Notes under the pieces: model-generated
What the model saw: the letters and a program-made list of their open reading frames with translations, nothing else
What the model was told of the DNA's origin: nothing
The model's database searches: none
In this document: in pieces, positions 43,994-54,345 of the stretch
Layout of the letters: each line of letters begins with the position of its first letter
How positions within the stretch are numbered: the first letter of the stretch is position 1
Position numbers and translations under genes: made by a program
Source of the DNA: Leptasterias polaris
Lineage: Eukaryota; Echinodermata; Asteroidea; Forcipulatida; Asteriidae
Reading direction: 5' to 3'
DNA length: 64,000 bases
Assembly: GCA_037783415.1 (NCBI GenBank)
Contig: JAZGTN010000017.1
Span: forward strand, 1,680,501-1,744,500

Positions 43994-44325
43994 TAGTGCA
44001 GCGGCTTAGCAAGAAAATTGTGCACTTTTTGAGAAAAGCATGAAACTTCTAGCATAGTTAGCTTTGACCATAAGATCCATTTTTAGATGTGGAGGGAAGT
44101 CAGATTTGACCTCTGATGACCTTGAGAGGTCAAATCCAAAATGGCCGCCAGTCCGCCTGGTCTAATGTAAAAACACGCTTAACTTTTCAACCAATAGTCT
44201 AGAAAAAAGTTTAAGGTGTCATTTCCAACTAAATTGGGGATGCCAATTCATTTGGTAATACTTGTGAGGTCACCAAAACTCAAGGATATGCATTTAGGTC
44301 AAGGTCAAGGTCAAATTTGGTCCAA
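43994..44325 (+). repeat. Left terminal inverted repeat of the 6.9-kb transposon
   Basis: Pairs with 50530-50880. Differences are mainly single bases plus a roughly 12-bp extra segment near the outer end of the right arm (ctcccatatt). Confidence 0.88.
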
Positions 44326-44419
44326 AAAGTGTGTTTTTTTAACTTTGCCTCCATTTAGTCATTATAAAAAAAAATTAAAAAATACCCATGTTAAACCTAA
44401 CCACCACTTTGACTATCAA

Positions 44420-44687
44420 GGGCCCATTGCAATTTCATAGAGCTGCTTAAGGGCCGATTCTGTGCTTATGTACGAGTTTCTACACGAAAATGCATGCTAA
44501 ACCTTCCGGTGCTTTAATACTGCACGAAAATTAATGACGTAACAATGCAAATCCATTGCGAACGCGCAAGTTGGTCGCCCTTGTTTTTTTGCTAACCTGT
44601 GAAACAAGCTTATGCTTGAGCAAATTTGTCAGCTACAGTTGGCACAAAAATGTGCTTACCGGTAAGCAACTCTATGACATTGGGTCC
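44420..44687. mobile_element. GGGCCC-ended MITE, copy 3
   Basis: Left end GGGCCCATTGCAATTTCATA, right end tctatgacattgggtcc. Internal text (ggccgattctgtgcttatg, atgacgtaacaatgcaaatc) matches 2250-2533 closely. It was inserted inside the larger transposon, so it is younger than that copy. Confidence 0.82.
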
Positions 44688-44804
44688 AGAAGACCAGAAT
44701 GGCTATTTCAAATACGACCTAAAACATGTTCATTACCACTATAGGTATCCACATCAAATTAGCACTGTCCATCTTATGAATATCCTAATGGTAACTATCA
44801 AAAT

Positions 44805-47800
44805 CTAACAGTCTCCAGAACAAGAGCACAGTGCAGTGCACTTGAGTGCAGCTTTGACACATCTGCAACGTCCAGTGCATCCTTTCTTGCAGCGACAGTG
44901 GATCAATTCATGGCACGATTTTGATGCCTCAGGGAGAGTGGTCCAAAGAGGCTGCCACCCAGTTCTTTCGTTTGTCCAGCCCCAGTCAGATGGCTCTGGC
45001 ATCTCTGGATCCTTGGCCAATGCCTGGTTCCAACAGTTGGCCTGGTAACAAGTTCGCTTGATGTGCTGCTTGAGTGCTGCCTGGGTTGGAGGAATGTTTT
45101 CCAGGGTTCTAGACTTCTGTGTGAAGAGCTGTTTTCTGGCATCATTCACTTCCATGCTCTCACTGGTTCGGTCGTACATCAGCACCACAAATCGCTCTAG
45201 AAGTAACATTGATCCTTCACTGACCTCACTTGGCATGCATAGGAGTTCACTGAAAGCATCATTCACCTCTGGGAAAGACTTCCAAGTTTCCCAGGCAGTC
45301 TTCTTTCCCCTGCCTGCGAATGAAGATACAGTGTCACACCCGGTGAACGCATGGAAGACTGGGAGAGTCAGACACTGTGTCGGACTCATTGTGGCAACCA
45401 TTTCATGAACAGCTATATACCGAAAGCTTGATCCTACACCAAAGGCGATCCACAGCTCATCAGGAGTTGTCTTGCTGAATGAAGCCACAGCCAGTACAAC
45501 CACATCAGTATCAACGGTACGTATGGTTACCTTTTTACACCCTTTTTGCACAGCATCTGCCACATGCAGAAGTAAACGAGTGTCAGCTTCCTCTTGCGAG
45601 CATGGGGCAAGGCGGGCCAAGTGTGACTCAGCAGGAGAGCAGAGTACTCCACTTCCATCTGTTGCATACAGTTCCTTGCCCTGTGGTAGAGGAAGATGAA
45701 CAGCTTCGTGTGACAGGAAAGCAAACAATTCGGTTTTGTTCTCATCGACTCGAAGGAAGTCCTTCCAGTTTTTTGGAAGCACAGTAGAAGGAGCCACCCT
45801 TTTCCTGGTGCCTTTTCCCCTTTTCTGTCTTGTTGAGGCTTTCAGGCTATTAGGTAAGTATACATCCCAGACAAGGTCGATGCGGATGCTTTTCTCGAGT
45901 TGAGCAAAGATGTATGGGGCGAACACTCTTTCTCCATACTCTTGAAATGTTCTCGATGTTCCAGGATTAAGCATTTGAACCACAGCTGCACCATCAAGAA
46001 TTATTGCTTCGGCCACAGGTGCACTATTGTTTTCGAGCAGATCTGATTCCAGGCAGCGAAGTAGATCTGCTTTAACTCCAATCCGCATTTTTCCTCCAGT
46101 TGACAGAGCTGGCGGGGCTGCATGGTTTTCATGGGAGAAGAAATTGTCCATGTCTCCATCCCGTGTCTGACACGAGATGTACAGCCTCGAAAAGAGACCA
46201 CAGTCACTCTTAAGTGCTGCGAGCTGTGCCTTCTGTTTTGACATAACCTTGGCCGGTGGCCTACTGAAAAGTGGTAACTTGTTCTTAGGAAGTGTTTGTG
46301 TGATAGGTGTTGTACACTGCTCAAGCCTTTCTTTCACAAACTTTGTGTACTGCTCCTCACCAAGGGTCTCAATCCTTCTCACTGTTTCAGCCACTTGGGT
46401 GTCCATGATATCGTTTGTGTCAATGACAAGTAGGTCTTGGCTGTGTTCTAAAAATGGATTTCCCATCTCTTTGAGTACTGTCACAAGTGCCTTAACATCC
46501 CTCAGAAATGCTGCTTGCACTCCAGGTTGCTGGTCATGGTGATGGTGTCCAGTGTCAGCAGCACCATTATTTTGCTTTATGGCCTGTTCTTCAAATTCTG
46601 TAGTGATCCTGGCAATTTCTGGCCCTGCTACCATCCAGCGTCGGAGTGCTCCTGGATTGCCAGTCAGTCCAATAGCCCCACCAGAACCTTTCACCATTGC
46701 ATTGTTCTGCTCATGGCACTGGTCAATTGCCATGGCAGAGAATTTGTTGCTGGTTTTGTGCACCACAAAATTTCCAGACATGAATTCTGCTTGGACATCT
46801 GGGTGTTTTACAGCGAGAGTCGTCATGTCACGGATGTGTACGGAAAGCCATCTGGAGTAGTGTGTGTGGTCTAGGGCGAACATCCAGGGCATAATCTGCG
46901 TCAGAGATTCTACGTACAGCTTGAAGTTACCTTCACGAAGAGACCTGATGTACCGCAGTAAGAGAAGCTCTAATGACAGGGTCTTAAGCCAGTAGTCAAA
47001 GTGGACACAGGCCTTTGCTCGCCGTATGCACCACTCTTCAAAAGGCGGACTATCTGGCTGAATGGCATCATTATCATCGGATGTGCAGTCCTCAATGTAA
47101 GCTTGTTGGAGGAGTGTAAAAAGGCTTGCAGCTGTGACCTGATGTGCATGGCGGGTCTTGGTGACATGGCTGGCAAGTATAAAAGAATTGGCTGTTCCGG
47201 AACTTGCAATGTCGGCCTGTACCAGGGCGTTTGTCCAGCCACTATCTTCCAACCAGTCTCCCAGCAACTTCAATGTGGCCATCTCGATGTGTAGACCACC
47301 AAACATGATTACAAAACGATCCTCTCCGTGAGTGTCTGGCCAGGTCCACTGAACTTCCTTTGCAAGAGCATACAGGGGTTGGTCAGCGGCAAGGATAGGA
47401 ATTTGACCTGGGTTCAAGTGCTGAACTGCTGCCTTGACGATGTTCATGGAGTGCCGTATCATTGCCACGGAGTGTGCATTGTCAAGAAACAGAGGCAACA
47501 GTGCGTTGATTGCTGCAGGTGGGATGACAGTGCCATGTGTGTCAGCGTGGTAGGCAGACCACGATATCCAGCCATCCATGGTAGACTTTTCAACAGCCGT
47601 CTTGACTTTGCTGAGCCACGCATACTCTTCTTCTGTAGCAGATGCAGCTGCCAAGAGGTTGGAAGGTCTCACGGGACCTTGTACAGCCGGTGCACTAAAG
47701 TCTTTTTTCTTGAGGGCAGCTGGTGGTACAATTGTGTAGGCTGATGGCAGAGGTGTCACTGACTTGGTGGAAGAGCTAGCTTGACTAATCACCGGTACAC

Positions 47801-49376
47801 TACGTTCAGTTCCACCCTGTGTGTGTGATGGATGCTGCATAAGTGAGATGCCGGTGCCGTGGAAGGAATCTTTTGCAGTTGCAGAGCTTGGATTGTGGTC
47901 GATGTTGTCCACAGCTCCTGTTGTAAACAGTCCAAGACGCAACTTTGGCGGGCACACTACATCTTCCACCCTAAAACGCTGGCAGACACCATCAGCAATG
48001 TCTGATGAGAGTTGCAACAGCCTGTCATAGGAGACACACATTCCCAGATTGAACAGTTTGTCAACCAGCCCTCTACTTCTTGTTACTGCATGGATCTTGA
48101 GGGATAAATAGATTGGGAGTGGAGTTTCTCGGCTGCGGCTATGACGTGCTGACCTTGACTCCACGTTCCGTGCATGCTTCACGCTGTTGAACACCATTAA
48201 TTGGGAGATTGCAAGGGCAGGTTTTGTGGTGGTTGTGTGGACTAGCTGGGTTTGATGTTTGATGTTTGCCCCATCAAGTATCATGTTGACTAGAGCCAAG
48301 AGGGATGGTGGAACAGAATCCTGCTGGCAGTTTTCCTGAAACGACCCATTGAAGGAGAAACTTGAATCAAAGATCTCTTTGCGCACCACCTGTGCTGCTC
48401 GCATTAAGTGCATGGCATCACTGTCATGCTGACAGGCATTCATGAGGCCTGGTCCAATGTCTTTCTCAAAACTAAGAAGTGTGTCTCTTCCCTGTGAATG
48501 TGCCCTCAGATCAGGAAGTGAAGAAAGCAGTCTGTTTTTCAGTCTGGTGGTGTGTATTCGTTTCTCTACAGTCTGACCAAGCTGCTCCAGTCTAACCTTG
48601 TACAGCTGAGCGATGTCTTTAAGTTTGAAGACAGGAGAACTGTCCTCATCCCTATTCATTTCTTCCAAGAATGCTACTAGCTCAGCAAACGCTATGCCAT
48701 GCAGGCAGGAATCATCTCCATCGTTGCCTTTGGGTGCAGCCTGCCTGGCTCTGTTGTACAATGAACGTAGACAGCCGTGATGGTACTTGGCCTCAATGGC
48801 AATCATGTCTCCTGCTGCAAGCTTGGCCAACAGAGCAGTGTCCTCAACTTCAAGGGCACACCTCCGCACGTTTGTGTCAATATTGTAGGTTGATGCTTTA
48901 TGTAAGCCTGAAGAACCAGCAGGCTGATTGCAAAAGAGACAAGTAGGGTCTGTGGACTGTGGATGGCTGTGAGCAGATCGCGTGTGAACAGCAGAGGTAC
49001 TTTGCTGTTGTCCTGTAGTTGTTTCTTTCCGACTTTGCTCGTCAATGGCCTTTTTGTTGAATTTTAGCCGACATTTCTTGTGCCACTCAGCCCTGTGTGA
49101 CTTCAAAGTAGATTCTATGCCACCACCGTCATCCAATCGCTCTAGGTCGATGATTATTGGCATGTGCTGAAGAGTCTGGAACCGGAGAATGTCTTCTGCC
49201 AAGGATGCATAGCCACTACCAACAGTCCGTTTCGTTGATCTGAGAGGACACTGTAAGGATTCATCTGTTACTATTTGGCAGAGGACACAAATGTCCCAGT
49301 TTGTGCTTGGGGGTGGCTTTGATAGCTTGGATGTAGATGGCTGGGTGGGATCTATCAGATGGAGACGCTTTGGCAT
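44805..49376 (-). CDS. 1523-aa putative transposase, zinc motifs, XPG-like and CXC-like regions
   Basis: Start chosen at the ATG at 49376 (MPKRLHLIDPTQPSTSK); the frame is open 20 codons further but an acceptor (tgtttcag) lies there, implying a 5' UTR exon. Near the N-terminus are two C-x2-C...H..C zinc-like motifs (CVLCQIV.. WHKKC; CLFCNQPAG.. YHHGCLRSLYNRA). The middle has DQPLYALA, FGGLHIEM, and EQNNAMVKGSGGAIGLTGNP. Near residue 1270-1300 is EEADTRLLLHVADAVQKG followed by TVDTDVVVLAVASF, resembling the acidic I-region of XPG/FEN nucleases, then FHAFTGCDTVSSFAG. The last 35 residues are Cys-rich (CRCKKGCTGRCRCVKAALKC, then TALCSCSGDC). Long proteins of this type are widespread and usually unannotated in marine invertebrates. 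Placement between TIRs argues that it is the element's transposase. No lesion was seen. Confidence 0.8.
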   Translation of the reverse strand: MPKRLHLIDPTQPSTSKLSKPPPSTNWDICVLCQIVTDESLQCPLRSTKRTVGSGYASLAEDILRFQTLQHMPIIIDLERLDDGGGIESTLKSHRAEWHKKCRLKFNKKAIDEQSRKETTTGQQQSTSAVHTRSAHSHPQSTDPTCLFCNQPAGSSGLHKASTYNIDTNVRRCALEVEDTALLAKLAAGDMIAIEAKYHHGCLRSLYNRARQAAPKGNDGDDSCLHGIAFAELVAFLEEMNRDEDSSPVFKLKDIAQLYKVRLEQLGQTVEKRIHTTRLKNRLLSSLPDLRAHSQGRDTLLSFEKDIGPGLMNACQHDSDAMHLMRAAQVVRKEIFDSSFSFNGSFQENCQQDSVPPSLLALVNMILDGANIKHQTQLVHTTTTKPALAISQLMVFNSVKHARNVESRSARHSRSRETPLPIYLSLKIHAVTRSRGLVDKLFNLGMCVSYDRLLQLSSDIADGVCQRFRVEDVVCPPKLRLGLFTTGAVDNIDHNPSSATAKDSFHGTGISLMQHPSHTQGGTERSVPVISQASSSTKSVTPLPSAYTIVPPAALKKKDFSAPAVQGPVRPSNLLAAASATEEEYAWLSKVKTAVEKSTMDGWISWSAYHADTHGTVIPPAAINALLPLFLDNAHSVAMIRHSMNIVKAAVQHLNPGQIPILAADQPLYALAKEVQWTWPDTHGEDRFVIMFGGLHIEMATLKLLGDWLEDSGWTNALVQADIASSGTANSFILASHVTKTRHAHQVTAASLFTLLQQAYIEDCTSDDNDAIQPDSPPFEEWCIRRAKACVHFDYWLKTLSLELLLLRYIRSLREGNFKLYVESLTQIMPWMFALDHTHYSRWLSVHIRDMTTLAVKHPDVQAEFMSGNFVVHKTSNKFSAMAIDQCHEQNNAMVKGSGGAIGLTGNPGALRRWMVAGPEIARITTEFEEQAIKQNNGAADTGHHHHDQQPGVQAAFLRDVKALVTVLKEMGNPFLEHSQDLLVIDTNDIMDTQVAETVRRIETLGEEQYTKFVKERLEQCTTPITQTLPKNKLPLFSRPPAKVMSKQKAQLAALKSDCGLFSRLYISCQTRDGDMDNFFSHENHAAPPALSTGGKMRIGVKADLLRCLESDLLENNSAPVAEAIILDGAAVVQMLNPGTSRTFQEYGERVFAPYIFAQLEKSIRIDLVWDVYLPNSLKASTRQKRGKGTRKRVAPSTVLPKNWKDFLRVDENKTELFAFLSHEAVHLPLPQGKELYATDGSGVLCSPAESHLARLAPCSQEEADTRLLLHVADAVQKGCKKVTIRTVDTDVVVLAVASFSKTTPDELWIAFGVGSSFRYIAVHEMVATMSPTQCLTLPVFHAFTGCDTVSSFAGRGKKTAWETWKSFPEVNDAFSELLCMPSEVSEGSMLLLERFVVLMYDRTSESMEVNDARKQLFTQKSRTLENIPPTQAALKQHIKRTCYQANCWNQALAKDPEMPEPSDWGWTNERTGWQPLWTTLPEASKSCHELIHCRCKKGCTGRCRCVKAALKCTALCSCSGDC

Positions 49377-49436
49377 GGTTGCGACAAAATCACAACAACA
49401 GGAGAGAGGATTCTGAAACACAAATATAAAACACAA

Positions 49437-50529
49437 TGTTACTTTAGGGTGGATAATTAGTCGCTAATAAAGGATTAAAGATACAAATAATTATAATGAC
49501 AAATGTGGAAAACAAATGTGAGGACCTGGAACTTCATGATGAAATCGCAGACTAAGATAAATTGTTTGTTGTGTGCTAATTTGTTTATATTAATAATAAT
49601 AATCTTGATAGTTTTTAGTCAAACTTTAATTGTGAAAAACAAATGAAGTGAGCCCCAAAAATGTAATACATGAAAAAATAAGTACACTAGAAGTAACAGA
49701 CAAAGTCATAAAACTTGGTAAACAACACAACCTTACGGGACTCATTAGGTATGCAAATCCCAACATATTGGGGAGAGAGATTGGGAGAGAGATAAAGAAA
49801 GCTGCAGTGCAAGTGGCATGGTCAATAAACAACAGGCGTCTATATTATTTACTGGCATACAAAACTGTACAAAATGGTAAGCAACATAAACTAAATCAAA
49901 AGAATCCTAAGAGTTTCAAAAAAATCAGATTATCAATAACTGTACAAAAACTTCAAAAGTTTCCAAACACAAAATTGAAGACAGGAACAAATTAACATGG
50001 AGAGAGGTATTTCTTTGAAACCTACCAATGTTTGGTAAACTGATAGTTTCCCAACTTTTAAAGCAAGGGAAAGTTTTTCTGCACAATTTATAAGGTTTAC
50101 ATGCAGTCTTCAAGCACATCAAAACTCTTGCCATAAGAGAACCAAACCTACATAATGTATGAACTAACTTTTAAATTACTAAGAACCAAATAAACACAAT
50201 AAGGACAAATATTTATTCAAAATTAATAATCAAAAGTAATTTAGAGAACTTACCAGTATTATTGAGCAGTAATTGAAAGGAGCAGTTTTCCAGACTTGAA
50301 TTGAGGTGTTTGCCGTATACTGCCTAGCTGCCCACTGACCATGCTATGCATATGGTCAGTTACAAGACAAAGAATGGTCTGTTGCTAATTAGTGGAATAA
50401 ACTAACTGAAAAGGGATTAAGACGGGGGGGGGGGGACTATGCAGGGGAACCACTCCTAGATAAATTTGAGATTATAGGGGAGAACACATGACAAATAAAT
50501 GGGAAAAACATGTTGTAAACATTCGAAAT
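49437..50529 (-). other. 5' non-coding part of the 6.9-kb transposon
   Basis: Between the start of the large ORF and the right TIR there is A/T-rich sequence with no second gene. The plus-strand ORF 49648-49995 is Lys/Gln-rich with no motif. A promoter and 5' UTR exon for the large ORF are expected here. Confidence 0.45.
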
Positions 50530-50880
50530 TTGCTATTTTTTTATCAATTTTGACCTTGACCTTGACCTAAATGCAAAACCTTGAGTTTTGGTGATCTTGC
50601 AAGTATTACCAAATGAATTTGCATCCCCAATTTAGTTGGAAATGACACCTTAAGCGTTTTTCTAGACTATTTGGTTCAAAAGTTAAGCGTGTTTTTACAT
50701 TAGATCAGGCAGACTGGCGGCCATTTTGGATTTGACCTCTCAAGGTCGTCAGAGGTCAAATCTGATTTCCCTCCACATCTGAAAATGAACCTTATGGTCA
50801 AAACTAACTATGCTAGAAGTTTCATGCTTTTCTCAAAAAGTGCACAATTTTCTTAATATGGGAGCTTATCCGCTGTACTA
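50530..50880 (-). repeat. Right terminal inverted repeat of the 6.9-kb transposon
   Basis: Inverse of 43994-44325, for example 'ggcggccattttggatttga' here against 'caaatccaaaatggccgcca' at the left, and 'agtttcatgcttttctcaaa' against 'gagaaaagcatgaaacttct'. Confidence 0.88.
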
Positions 50881-51189
50881 AAAGAGTTCAACTGAAAATT
50901 GCATCTGAGATACTGACAATGATGACCTCGGGTACGATCTTTGAACCTTCTTAGGATTTCATTAACCCTCCGCAGCAGAAAGGTCAAGGTCAACATAGCT
51001 TCCTTAAGATTTTAGTCAAGTCTACTCTTTTCTCGCTGCTCTATGAAGAATATTTTACCCCTTTTATCCAAGGAAGGATCGTCAAACTCCTTTGGCCTAA
51101 TCAGGAATCGTTGACCAATTCCAGATTTGGATGATGATGCAACAATCTCTATTCCTTGCCCAACCAGGAATTATCAACTCCATTCCGGA

Positions 51190-51888
51190 ATAGACTGTGC
51201 AAGTCTCGCGCGCATTCGAACTTCCGGGACCATATGTGGTCCCAACCATATGGAGTTTTACGTGGGCGAGATTTTGTTTTGTCAATTATTTTAGTTTAAC
51301 GTAGTTTATGACCTAGAAAATTATACATGTTGTTGGGAATGTAATACTAAGTGATAACAAAATATGAAAGTAAAACCAATTCAACAATATAACGAAGAAA
51401 ACCCGAGAATTAAACTTGACCTCAGCTTCCGGTTATTGCAAAAAATTAAGAATTTTGTGCTCGCCTCCGATCATAAAACTTATGTAAACGCTTGTTTTTG
51501 ATGCGCGATTATAATCGCCAGATGCTGTAGTTGCAAAGCGAACCCTTTTCATTGCAGTCTATGTTTGTTGAGGCGTCAGCATCCTCTTTAAACTGCGATA
51601 CGGGTCAATTTTAAACCCGTTTGACCATCACGGATCGGCGTAAGGGGTTTCTAAAAAGTTAACATCAAAAAGCATCCTTGTCCCAGATTTTTTTTCAATA
51701 ATAATTAACACACTTTTGTGTATTTTTTTCAAAAGCTAAAACTAATTTCATAAAATTGTAATGATTTATTTTTGTTCAGATTTTGTCATGAGATATAATT
51801 TAAAACAAAGATTTGATTTCAGAAATAATAATGTTCTTCGTTTGACGTGTTTTCTCGTTCGGATACGCGCGAGACTTGCACAGTCTAT
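51190..51888. mobile_element. 0.7-kb TIR element, copy 3 (complete)
   Basis: 699 bp, starts ATAGACTGTGCAAGTCTCGC and ends with the inverse. Differs from the copy at 22503 by scattered substitutions and small indels, so both are fairly young. Non-coding; the ORFs in it are chance. Confidence 0.9.
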
Positions 51889-52544
51889 AGTCAGCTTTCT
51901 TCCTAGGCCCAATTTTGGACTACAGCATGCACCACCTCCGACTGGCCAATCCCTTTTTTTAAATAGAGTTTTCAAGATTGGGGTGCCTTTCCTACAATCC
52001 AACCAAGAGTAAAGTCATTTTGGTGTTAGAGGATCTGACTGTGGCTGAATCACCACCATACATGCATTGAAGCATAGCCTGACCTTAGCAACAGCCACAG
52101 CCACCAATTCAGACATGGCTTTATGTTTGTGAATAGATCCTCAGTGCAGTTAGTCGAGGATCCGGGGGTGGGGGAGGTGCATGAGACTGGCAAAGAAAGA
52201 GGGATGCGGGCAAAACTGATTTACCACAAATAAAGTTACAGCAGAACCTTAAATACAGGATTTATGATTTATTTGAGTTATCATACTATTCTAAAAGAGT
52301 CAAGAATTGTTAAGACAAATATATTGCGATTTTACATTGCTATGTACAATTTTTACTATACAACTTTGTAAGCAATATATCTTGTCAAATTAATTTGAAA
52401 TCTTGCAAGAAATATATTTATATTATTTTAATAAAATATACAATATTTTGAACAAGGTTTGTTGTTTCGTTTTATTGAAGAAAGTCTCTATGTAACAAGA
52501 ATGCCTTCCAAATGGTTGATGAAGCATCAGCGATGACATGTTAT
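51889..52544. other. No gene recognised
   Basis: Old repeat debris (52060-52115 resembles 6500-6580) and A/T-rich sequence. No exon or RNA gene was identified. Confidence 0.35.
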
Positions 52545-53760
52545 GTAAACCTCAGTGGATGATATTGAATAGTCAAATAGTAGGAGGGTTGACTGTTTAC
52601 TTTGTAAATGCAATCACAACTTAATATCATATTGAAGGCTAGCATTGTTTATATCATTCAAAAACACAGTGGATGATATTGAATAGTCAAATAGTAGAAT
52701 GGTTAACTGTATTGTGTTTGCATTCACCACACGATATCATATTGCATGCTATAAAGTTTTCTATTCATAACCGCTGTGGATGATGTTGAATGGTCAGACA
52801 GTAGGAGGGTTGACTGTGTACTGTGTAGATGCATTTGTACAAAACCTGGCTAAGTTCTAAAGGAACATAAACCCTACCCGGATTCTCCACCAAAAAATGT
52901 GTAACCCGGAAAAATGGATCACTTGAATAAAACTAAATAAAACTAAACACTGGGGAAACTCACTTCAGAAAAACTCGATTAATCTAAGGATCGAATAGGG
53001 TTAAGACGCGAGGAAATGCAAAAAGTAGGACAGGGACCCAAAATGTAGGTTTCTCAGCAAGCAAAAATAAAAAATAGGTTTATTGATTAATATAAGGCGA
53101 TGATCAAAAGCAAAACCAGTGATCGAATTACATCAATAAACCAAGTAAACTCTAAACCAAGACCATTAACACTATTGGACTATTAAACCCCGAACAATGA
53201 AAAGAATTTATAGAAACCACTAAAAACAACAAAACACAACACAGTGCCAAAGAAGGTTACAAATTAAATCAAAATGGCTTTAAAACCGAGTCCATAGCAG
53301 TAAATCACTTGAAACAGGCAAAACTTAAAATATGAAGAACCGCCAGTACATAAAATCAAAGAAATAGGTGATGGTGAAGAACACATACATGTGGAGTGCT
53401 CTCCTTGCGCTGCCAGGCTGCTATCTGAAGTCAATTACAGGGGTGACTAACCACACTACCAAGGATTATGCAAGTGGGTTCATTGTTTATCACAAAGGAT
53501 TCCTAAGAAATTTACTAAGGGGGTGCTAGAAGAGCTTAAGGGGGGAAGTATAAACAGTGGAAGGGTAATAAAACTCTAACCTAGACACTTGGTCACCTAT
53601 AGAACAAAGGTTTTTCTACTCCTATTACACATTCACTGCATGATATTATATTGCAGGCTGGCATAGTGCATCTATCATTCAAAACCACAGTGGATGATAT
53701 TGATTGGTCTGACAGTAGGAGGGTTATTACACTACAATCCAATGGCACTAATAATGCCAT
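52545..53760. repeat. About 110-bp tandem repeat, interrupted by an LTR
   Basis: Units with 'cagtggatgatattgaatag.. gtaggagggttgactgt.. atatcatattgaaggct' start at 52553, 52667 and 52774. The fourth unit is split, resuming at 53634, and a fifth starts at 53688. The spacing anomaly equals the inserted 794-bp block plus its duplication. Confidence 0.85.
52836..53629. mobile_element. Probable solo LTR, 794 bp
   Basis: Begins TGTACAAAACC and ends CTATTACA (TG...CA), flanked by CATT on both sides (52832-52835 and 53630-53633). Removing it together with one CATT restores the satellite unit (gCATTcac), as seen in the neighbouring unit. No gag or pol coding sequence is present. This is the structure left by recombination between the two LTRs of a retrotransposon. 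Family unknown. Confidence 0.65.
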
Positions 53761-53905
53761 ACAAGCTTTCCTGTGAATACTACTGCTTAAACTTCACTGA
53801 AGTATTGAGTTATTTTTGTGCCATAATTATTACTAAAAACTATCGATAGTCTATGACATTAACATGGATAATGTGTTAAATTGTCACCATCTTGATGAAT
53901 TCTCC

Positions 53906-53949
53906 TCAGAACTTGACGTGAATGGTCAGAGCATCGGCAAAACCAACTT
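53906..53949 (-). CDS. Possible terminal exon of the EGF/discoidin gene
   Basis: After a good acceptor (tttttttacttttcag) a phase-1 frame reads VGFADALTIHVKF and stops. The strand and direction fit the last exon of the gene at 57203-63528, but the phase of exon 57203-57363 (0) requires at least one more exon between them, which was not found. Tentative. Confidence 0.3.
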
Positions 53950-54185
53950 CTGAAAAGTAAAAAAAAAAAGGGAAAACAGAGAATTTATGATTAACTAGAA
54001 GTAGTTAATTTCATATTCCCTTCACACACAAAAAATTAGTTAGTTAATTACATTCAGTAATAACTTTGAAACCCAGTTTGAAAAAAAGATAACACACAAA
54101 TATTTCCAGTCGATTTGTACCAAATTTATATTGAACAAGCACATCTAAAGTTTTTATTTATTGTTTTTATTTTTATTTTTTGTAT

Positions 54186-54345
54186 TTACTGTTGCGAAGC
54201 CAAGGATTCTCAGAAAAGCGGAATTAATATTTAAAGAGAACTATTCCAGAGAAAACCCACGCAATCAGGTAGGGACTGAAAACCCAATCCATGGGGAGGG
54301 CAGATACCACTATACCAACCCGACCTCCTGCATTTCCTGCATTTC
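54186..54345 (-). repeat. Fragment of the tRNA-type SINE at 20765-21050
   Basis: Shared words: 'tgcgaagccaaggattctcagaaaa', 'gagaaaacccacgcaatcag', 'ggactgaaaacccaa' and 'gcagataccactata'. Internal part only. Confidence 0.65.

Larger units (their letters stand above)
43994..50880 (-). mobile_element. 6.9-kb DNA transposon with long TIRs, tentatively Academ-like
   Basis: About 330-bp inverted repeats at the two ends (43994-44325 and 50530-50880) bracket an uninterrupted 1523-codon gene. The outer termini are TAGTGCAGCGG (left) and the inverse of TAGTACAGCGG (right); both are followed outward by AAA, compatible with a 3-bp duplication but not diagnostic in A-rich sequence. The TIR arms carry 'aaggtcaaggtcaaatttgg' and 'gaggtcaaatccaaaatggc' blocks. 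A GGGCCC MITE is inserted between the left TIR and the gene. Superfamily assignment rests on the XPG-like acidic motif and Cys-rich end of the protein and needs a search. Confidence 0.75.

Noticed and set aside
46001..47744. Many plus and minus ORFs inside the 44.8-49.4 kb region
   Set aside because: Shadows of the 1523-codon frame; they have no motifs.
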